From assembly GCF_921294215.1 (NCBI RefSeq), contig NZ_CAKLDM010000002.1, positions 2,356,001 through 2,420,000 of the forward strand: DNA of 64,000 nucleotides, written 5' to 3'. Every line of letters starts with the position of its first letter. Position 1 is the stretch's first letter. Below the pieces are notes generated by a model. It saw nothing but the letters and a program-made list of their open reading frames with translations, ran no database searches and had not been told where the DNA came from. Of this stretch, positions 58,997-64,000 are shown piece by piece. The position numbers and the translations under genes are program-made. The DNA is from Vibrio marisflavi CECT 7928 (GTDB taxonomy: Bacteria > Pseudomonadota > Gammaproteobacteria > Enterobacterales > Vibrionaceae).

Positions 58997-59547
58997 CAGT
59001 AATTTCCTCGGAAGGCTTTAAACGAAATCGGCGTTTGATTGCTAGCTGAAATTGTCATAGTGATAAGCTTCATACTCCAATCTTCATAGTCGGAGTTATC
59101 GTAGGCAACACTGATGGTTACGTTGAAGTTTTTATAGGTCGTTGAACTGTCTTCCACCAATAAGTTTAAATCACCACAACCATTAGTACCGTCGGGCTCC
59201 CAGCAGCCAGTATAGTCGTCAACGTCATCGAAATTCGGTGCGCTCTCTCCAGTATCACTGCCTAAAGAGATAGAAGAGCTATCACTTCCGGTACAATCTG
59301 TAGATCCTGTATCCGATGAAGAACAGCGGATATAGTCACCATCAAAATCGCTCTCTTCGTCAAACCCACGCCCTAAGATTTGCGACATTAAACTTTGCCC
59401 TAGTGCGGCTGCACGCACTTGATAATTCGGATCGCCAGAACGAGCGATTTGAGGAAATAGCACTGTTGTTAAACCAATTATGGCAATCGCAATAATCACC
59501 ATAGAAACAATAGCTTCAACTAATGTAAATCCTGTTGCTTTATTCAT
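58996..59547 (-). CDS. mshD: MSHA minor pilin MshD
   Basis: A 183-aa prepilin-like protein: MNKATG-FTLVEAIVSMVIIAIAIIGLTTVLFP with cleavage after G6 and E+5. The GspI/PilV-like head has three cysteines (RCSSSD, DCTGS, GCWEPDGTNGCGD region). One-base overlap with both mshC and mshO indicates tight translational coupling. Confidence 0.9.
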   Translation of the reverse strand: MNKATGFTLVEAIVSMVIIAIAIIGLTTVLFPQIARSGDPNYQVRAAALGQSLMSQILGRGFDEESDFDGDYIRCSSSDTGSTDCTGSDSSSISLGSDTGESAPNFDDVDDYTGCWEPDGTNGCGDLNLLVEDSSTTYKNFNVTISVAYDNSDYEDWSMKLITMTISASNQTPISFKAFRGNY

Positions 59548-60038
59548 CAGCAGTTTCCTCTCGACACAAAACCTTGAGAGTTAATACATATGTCTGCCGT
59601 ACTATTGTCCGCACTAAAACTGATATCGACACCGGCGCTAGCATCACTTTCAGGGTTACCAAGAAGATCAAAGGTTACTTGGCTAACGGTTGGGGAAGTT
59701 GAAATGGAAACTGAAGAAAAACTAAGAACATCACTGCGACTAGATATGTCAGAAGCACTGCACCCTGCTACTGAACCAATGCAGTTACTCTGAATCGCGA
59801 GAACAAAGTTATCGTTACTACTACTAGAGCCAACATTAGACTGCATGCGATTGACTTGGACTTGACGAATAATTGAGATCGCTTGCTCTTGAGCTGCGTA
59901 GGCAGAAAAGTGGGTGACTCCAAAATAACGGCTGGCCGCATAAACAGATACAATAGAAACCAACAGTATGACAACAATCAACTCTACTAAAGTGAAGCCC
60001 GTTGTTTGGCGATTTCTAAAGTATCCATTCACATCCAA
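59547..60038 (-). CDS. mshC: MSHA minor pilin MshC
   Basis: A 163-aa prepilin-like protein with a longer leader (MDVNGYFRNRQTTG) before FTLVELIVVILLVSIVSVYAASRYFG; cleavage after G14. The GspH/FimT-like head has cysteines at NCIG, GCSA, ICINSQG and the C-terminal NC. It starts 48 bp after mshA; no clear terminator lies between them. Confidence 0.9.
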   Translation of the reverse strand: MDVNGYFRNRQTTGFTLVELIVVILLVSIVSVYAASRYFGVTHFSAYAAQEQAISIIRQVQVNRMQSNVGSSSSNDNFVLAIQSNCIGSVAGCSASDISSRSDVLSFSSVSISTSPTVSQVTFDLLGNPESDASAGVDISFSADNSTADICINSQGFVSRGNC

Positions 60039-60086
60039 AGCACTCCATTCGCTTTATAGGACTTTATGTTTGAATTTTAAAATTTC

Positions 60087-60557
60087 TTAGCAGCTTGTTG
60101 ATGTCACTGTAGAGCTGTAAGCCGAGCTAGCATTCGCCGCTTCGGTGTAGGTTACATAACAGCCTGTTGCTACAACAGAAGATGCGTCAGCAGAAGTACC
60201 TGTAAGTGAATCACTATCAAAGGTAATTACTCGGCTTGTACCAGAAACACCGGATGCCCAGTCATTAGATAATCCCGTTACCGCACTAAGAATACCCGTT
60301 CCGCTAGGGTAACCATAAACCACGGCAATATTGTCGGACGTGGTTGCTGCAGCGCTTGTCTCTAGCCCTTCAATAGCAGCCTTACCATAAACAATTCCAG
60401 CAGCGCCATCAATTGCCCCTTTAAGACCTTGCAGTGAAGCTTCACGAGCGTCACCTTGAAGGTTTAAAAACTTGGGCGCGGCTGTAACAGCCAAAATGCC
60501 AAGAATAACAATAACCACAACTAATTCGATTAGTGTGAAACCACTTTGTTTATTCAT
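60087..60557 (-). CDS. mshA: MSHA major pilin MshA
   Basis: Main subunit of the mannose-sensitive hemagglutinin pilus, used by vibrios for surface attachment. It is 156 aa. A short leader MNKQSG precedes [54 protein letters not shown], strongly typical of MshA. The head is rich in Ala, Ser and Thr with a C-terminal disulphide pair (GCYVTY and the final C). A strong RBS (GGAGGTT) fits high expression. Confidence 0.95.
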   Translation of the reverse strand: MNKQSGFTLIELVVVIVILGILAVTAAPKFLNLQGDAREASLQGLKGAIDGAAGIVYGKAAIEGLETSAAATTSDNIAVVYGYPSGTGILSAVTGLSNDWASGVSGTSRVITFDSDSLTGTSADASSVVATGCYVTYTEAANASSAYSSTVTSTSC

Positions 60558-60603
60558 TAATAAACCTCCATGTTAAAACGGGCAAATAGACTTCCAATCT
60601 AAA

Positions 60604-61173
60604 TTACTGCAATAAAACCAATACACTACCAGTTGCTATATCATAAACAAACTTATGTCCTACACCACTATCTAATTGGGTATAAGTACACTTATTATTT
60701 GTACTGTCTGCCTCTGCACTAAACTTCACGTCTTCGTCTATATCACCGACGGCTGCAACCAGTGGTGCGTTGTGCAATAAATTATCCATTAAATCAATGC
60801 ACAACTGAACTGTAATACTGTTAGGATAGTTGAAATTATCAGTATTGACAGCGATCGGGTAGCCATCTTGAAATCCGGTAGCATTACCGTTGGCAGCCGT
60901 TGAACTGGTAAGCCAAAAATTCGTGCCATCATAATTGACTGTGTTGTACTTCTCACCATCCACTGTTATCGACGGCCTTGCCTCAGCTTCCCACTGGGCT
61001 CTTGCAGACAAAACACCAGCAGCATAACCGCTAGCTACAGCCTCAACCGAAGACTTCCTTGCTCCGCTTACAGTGTCCAATAGCCTTGGCAGCGCAACAA
61101 CAGCCAGCACACCAATAATGACAATAACAATGATCAATTCTAAGAGGGAAAATCCTTTCTGCTTAATGAACAC
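60604..61173 (-). CDS. mshB: MSHA pilin-like protein MshB
   Basis: A 189-aa prepilin: MFIKQKG-FSLLELIIVIVIIGVLAVVALPRLLDTVSGARKSSVEAVASGYAAGV, cleaved after G7, with E+5. It starts at a GTG. The GARKSS segment parallels the GDAREAS segment of MshA. In V. cholerae mshB begins the structural gene operon, and a TTGACA box lies upstream here. It is probably a minor pilin. Confidence 0.91.
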   Translation of the reverse strand: MFIKQKGFSLLELIIVIVIIGVLAVVALPRLLDTVSGARKSSVEAVASGYAAGVLSARAQWEAEARPSITVDGEKYNTVNYDGTNFWLTSSTAANGNATGFQDGYPIAVNTDNFNYPNSITVQLCIDLMDNLLHNAPLVAAVGDIDEDVKFSAEADSTNNKCTYTQLDSGVGHKFVYDIATGSVLVLLQ

Positions 61174-61269
61174 ACACTCATCACTTTCGGTAACAGTTTT
61201 ATACGTATATTCAGCATGTTTACTTTTGCTTGGCTAAGCCAGACTGTCAAACAACATTAGTAGGTTACG
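61174..61269 (-). promoter_or_regulatory. Gap between mshF and mshB with possible structural-operon promoter
   Basis: A perfect TTGACA reads on the minus strand (complement of 61245-61250), followed by a small TGGC-TTA-GCCA inverted repeat. No good -10 box sits 16-18 bp downstream; TATACG lies further on. A promoter before mshB has been reported in V. cholerae, so this gap is where it should be. Confidence 0.35.
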
Positions 61270-61734
61270 CTACTCCACTTCAAACTTTTCGTTTGTTAAC
61301 AGAATATGTATATCTTCACCACCTTGAAGCCAGCGATACTTACACCAATACTGTTCGTCAAACCGACTATCAGACACTTCTAGTGCCATCTGTTCTTTGC
61401 CAAAGGCTTCAGGGTAGAGCTGTTGCAACCAAACACTACAATCTGGCATATCACGACTCCTCAAAGGAAGAATCCAACCAGAACGGTGAAAATAAAGCGT
61501 CTTTCCTTCATAAGCATAGCTCGAAGGCTGCCCTTGAAGCATCCATTGCTGACGGTAGTAGTTTGCTCTATCAGAGATCAGCTTCTTTGCTATGACAAGA
61601 GACGTGTTTCCTACTCTACCATCAATATTTTGCCAAAAGCTTAAGAACCCAGCGACAACGGCAGACACCACCAGCAACCACAACGCAAATCTAAAGTAGC
61701 GAACAGAGCTGAGATAGTTATCTCTGAATAACAT
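61270..61734 (-). CDS. mshF: MSHA biogenesis protein MshF
   Basis: A 154-aa bitopic protein: short N-terminal cytoplasmic part, one TM helix (about 13-33, FALWLLVVSAVVAGFLSFW) and a periplasmic domain. Identified mainly from locus position between mshG and mshB and from the YRQQWMLQGQP and FHRSGWILPL stretches. Role unknown. Overlaps mshG by 17 bp. Confidence 0.82.
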   Translation of the reverse strand: MLFRDNYLSSVRYFRFALWLLVVSAVVAGFLSFWQNIDGRVGNTSLVIAKKLISDRANYYRQQWMLQGQPSSYAYEGKTLYFHRSGWILPLRSRDMPDCSVWLQQLYPEAFGKEQMALEVSDSRFDEQYWCKYRWLQGGEDIHILLTNEKFEVE

Positions 61735-62938
61735 CGAACATGCCCCACATTGGCAAAAAGATGCCCAGTGCGAGAACTAACACCATCCCAGCGACAATCA
61801 ACAGCAGAATCGGCTCGATTCTCGCTGTAAGCGTTTTTAAGTCGTAATCGACTTCCCTATCATAGAAATCAGAAGCCTCGAGCAACAACTCATCAATTCT
61901 GCCTGTCTCTTCACCCACAGAAATCATCTGAATAACCAGAGAGGTAAATACCTGACTATTAATCGCCGCTGACGAGATAGTTGTTCCAGCTTCAATGGCA
62001 GATTTCATTTCCAGCAGTCGAGATTCCAAATATTTATTGCCCAACGCCTCAGCAGACAAAGCTAGAGATTGATTTAAAGGAACACCAGCTCTCAGCATAA
62101 GTGCAAACGTGCGGGAAAACCTCGACAACTGCGCTCGATTAATGATTCCACCAACAATAGGAATTCTTAAACGAAAATGATCCCACCGTTCTCTACCGCG
62201 AATGGTGTTGGTCCAAACCTTAAAGATGAAAATAAACGCTGCAAATAGGGCAATGAGAATCACCCATTGATTGACAAAGAAGTTAGAAGTAGCAATCAAC
62301 ACTTGAGTTAGGAAAGGAAGCTCAACGCCAAAGCGTGCAAACATCGTCGCGAATTGAGGAATAACAAAAATGTTCAGAGCAAACATGGCAACGACGATAA
62401 AAGTTATCACCAACACAGGGTATCGCATTGCAGTTTTGATTCGCTTACGTGTTTCCAACTCTTGTTCGTAGTAACCAGATAATTGCTCCAACGCTTCGTC
62501 GAGACGTCCAGTATTCTCACCAACGTTTATCATTGATGTAAACAATGTGCTGAAGACTTTCGGGTGCATTTGCATCGCGCCAGAAAGGCTTCTTCCACTA
62601 GAAAGCTCGGTACTGACATCTTCTAACGCGTCTTTCAGGCGTTTGTTAGTACAGTTTTGAGTTAACCCTTTCATTGAACGTAAAATTGGTATGCCTGCTT
62701 TGGTCAAGCTAAAAAGCTGGCGACAAAAGATAACCAAAATTTCTAACGGAACCGAACGGGAAAAAAGTGTTGCTAGATCCAAAGCATTTTCAGAAGCTTG
62801 CTTACCTTCCGCAATTTCAATCGGAATAACACCTTTGCTCATCAGTGTTTCAGCAGCAAGCTCTTGTGTTGCGGCTTCAACACTGCCAGAGGTTTTGCTT
62901 CCATCCTGTTTTCTTCCTTGATAACGATAAACTGGCAT
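61718..62938 (-). CDS. mshG: MSHA inner-membrane platform protein MshG (GspF/PilC family)
   Basis: Polytopic platform protein linking the assembly ATPase to the growing pilus, 406 aa. It has two GspF domains (about 68-190 and 270-395), each with the typical FCRQLFSLTKAGIPILRSM and FSRTFALMLRAGVPLNQSL openings, and three membrane segments (about 170-190, 220-240 and 375-400). GENTGRLDEALEQL and GEETGRIDELLLEAS repeat the conserved acidic motif. 15 bp after mshE. Confidence 0.95.
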   Translation of the reverse strand: MPVYRYQGRKQDGSKTSGSVEAATQELAAETLMSKGVIPIEIAEGKQASENALDLATLFSRSVPLEILVIFCRQLFSLTKAGIPILRSMKGLTQNCTNKRLKDALEDVSTELSSGRSLSGAMQMHPKVFSTLFTSMINVGENTGRLDEALEQLSGYYEQELETRKRIKTAMRYPVLVITFIVVAMFALNIFVIPQFATMFARFGVELPFLTQVLIATSNFFVNQWVILIALFAAFIFIFKVWTNTIRGRERWDHFRLRIPIVGGIINRAQLSRFSRTFALMLRAGVPLNQSLALSAEALGNKYLESRLLEMKSAIEAGTTISSAAINSQVFTSLVIQMISVGEETGRIDELLLEASDFYDREVDYDLKTLTARIEPILLLIVAGMVLVLALGIFLPMWGMFDVIQR

Positions 62939-62953
62939 CTATGTTCCACTCAA

Positions 62954-64000
62954 TTACATCAAAATGGCTTCAACGGACCCTGAACTATCACCCTCACCCA
63001 GATGCATTACTTCGTCCAAACTAATCACACCTTCTAAAGCTAGTTCCATAGCGGTGGCTAGCAGGGGCTTATACTGTTTAGAGTTTCTCGCGGACTCAGC
63101 GAAGGCCACCGCATTATTGTCTCGTAGAGCGTCCATCATAGAATGGTCTAGCTCGAGCATTTCGAACACACCTATACGGCCTCTATAGCCAGTCAAATTG
63201 CAGTTTTGGCAACCATTACCTTTGACAAAACTACTCGCTTTTTGGTTTGGAAATCTCATATCTAACCAGTGCAATCGAGCTTCATCTATCGAGTCTTGAG
63301 TCTTACAATCCGGGCATACTTTACGCACTAGTCTTTGAGCAATAACTGCCCTCACTGCACTTGCAACAAGGTAGCCAGGAGCCCCCATATCGATAAGACG
63401 CAGCGCACTATCTACTGCGTCATTTGTATGCAAGGTACTTAAAACCAAGTGACCCGTTAAAGCTGCTCGCAAGCCGATCTCTACCGTTTCTTGATCACGC
63501 ATCTCCCCGACCAAAATAATATCTGGATCTTGACGAAGAAATGTTCTCAAAACAGTAGAAAAAGTAAGATCGATTTTGGGGTTAACCTGCACTTGGTTGA
63601 TGCGAGGTAAACGGTATTCGACTGGGTCTTCTACGGTGATGATCTTCTTGGCTGGCTGATTGAGCTCCATTAGCGCACCGTATAAGGTGGTGGTTTTACC
63701 CGAACCTGTTGGCCCCGTGACAAGTATCATGCCGTGTGGCCGTTTTAGCTGCCCTCTAAACCTAACCAGCAAATCACTTGGAATACCTGACTCTTCTAAT
63801 TTCCGCACTCCCGTAGATTGATTGAGTAACCTCATTACTACAGATTCACCATGCTGAACGGGCATAGTGGACATACGAATATCAACAGATTGACCTTTAG
63901 AACGAATATTAAAACGGCCGTCCTGAGGTAGTCGCTTCTCTGATATGTCCAAATTTGCCATCAGCTTCAGTCTTAAAACGAGTGCAGATGCGATATTCAC
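62954..64000 (-). CDS. mshE: MSHA assembly ATPase MshE (C-terminal part, 5' end outside window)
   Basis: Secretion/pilus-type ATPase powering MSHA extension. The 348 residues present cover the motor: Walker A TGPTGSGKTTTLYG, Asp box around ITVEDPVEY, Walker B ILVGEMRD, His box LSTLHTNDAV, and a tetracysteine zinc motif VCPDCKTQ...GCQNCNLTGYRGR. The N-terminal MshEN domain, which binds cyclic di-GMP in V. cholerae, lies beyond base 64000. The apparent start at the window edge is an internal GTG codon, not the real start. Confidence 0.94.
   Translation of the reverse strand: MNIASALVLRLKLMANLDISEKRLPQDGRFNIRSKGQSVDIRMSTMPVQHGESVVMRLLNQSTGVRKLEESGIPSDLLVRFRGQLKRPHGMILVTGPTGSGKTTTLYGALMELNQPAKKIITVEDPVEYRLPRINQVQVNPKIDLTFSTVLRTFLRQDPDIILVGEMRDQETVEIGLRAALTGHLVLSTLHTNDAVDSALRLIDMGAPGYLVASAVRAVIAQRLVRKVCPDCKTQDSIDEARLHWLDMRFPNQKASSFVKGNGCQNCNLTGYRGRIGVFEMLELDHSMMDALRDNNAVAFAESARNSKQYKPLLATAMELALEGVISLDEVMHLGEGDSSGSVEAILM

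Noticed and set aside
54095..64000. MSHA locus as a mobile or genomic island
   Set aside because: It joins mreBCD in the standard Vibrio order, with no integrase, direct repeats or tRNA insertion site.

Overview
The window reads as a chromosomal stretch of a marine gammaproteobacterium, almost certainly Vibrio or a close Vibrionaceae relative. Three things point there: an MSHA type IV pilus locus running directly into mreBCD-maf-rng-yhdP-nit-tldD, the gene orders lptF/pepA-holC-valS and lptD-surA-pdxA-rsmA-apaG-apaH, and proteins that align closely (from memory) with E. coli counterparts but carry Vibrio-type differences. Base composition is AT-leaning and even. I see no rRNA, tRNA, CRISPR array, insertion sequence or prophage. 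It is mostly core genome with a few accessory transport and metabolic genes.

Layout. 1-6 kb: 5' part of lptF, divergent from pepA, holC and valS. 6-15 kb: an accessory block with a lone periplasmic solute-binding protein, rluA, an Nramp-fold transporter lacking the usual metal-binding residues, and a tripartite tricarboxylate transporter operon (tctC-tctB-tctA) convergent with a CitA/DcuS-type sensor kinase and CitB/DcuR-type regulator. 15-24 kb: rapA, a PIN-PhoH ATPase behind a long structured leader, argF, then pyrBI preceded by a 32-codon leader ORF and an attenuator, ridA and djlA. 24-31 kb: the outer-membrane and housekeeping run lptD-surA-pdxA-rsmA-apaG-apaH. 31-37 kb, mostly minus strand: yjjP-yjjB-folA, obgE, rplU-rpmA, with ispB (+) and mdh (-). 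37-45 kb: argR, an orphan TAXI solute-binding protein, a NiCoT-type nickel/cobalt permease, an orphan beta-mannosidase-like N-domain protein, rraB, a possible 37-residue membrane peptide overlapping arginine deiminase, tldD and a nitrilase-family amidase. 45-54 kb, minus strand: yhdP, rng, maf, mreD, mreC, mreB. 54-64 kb, minus strand: mshQ-P-O-D-C-A-B-F-G and the C-terminal part of mshE.

How the parts connect. Arginine and pyrimidine metabolism share carbamoyl phosphate (argF, pyrBI), and argR lies in the same window; ArgR-like boxes can be seen before argF, argR and possibly arcA. Envelope biogenesis is heavily represented: LptF, LptD, SurA, YhdP, MreBCD and the MSHA pilus. The most informative non-coding signal is the pyrBI leader: promoter, leader peptide, pause-like hairpin, a 9-bp long-range pairing that would cover the leader ribosome-binding site, and a terminator abutting the leader stop codon.

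I found no clearly undescribed multi-gene system. The best candidates for something new are small: the Nramp-like protein without metal ligands, the peptide overlapping arcA, the structured leaders before phoH and the NiCoT gene, and the stand-alone GH2-like domain protein.
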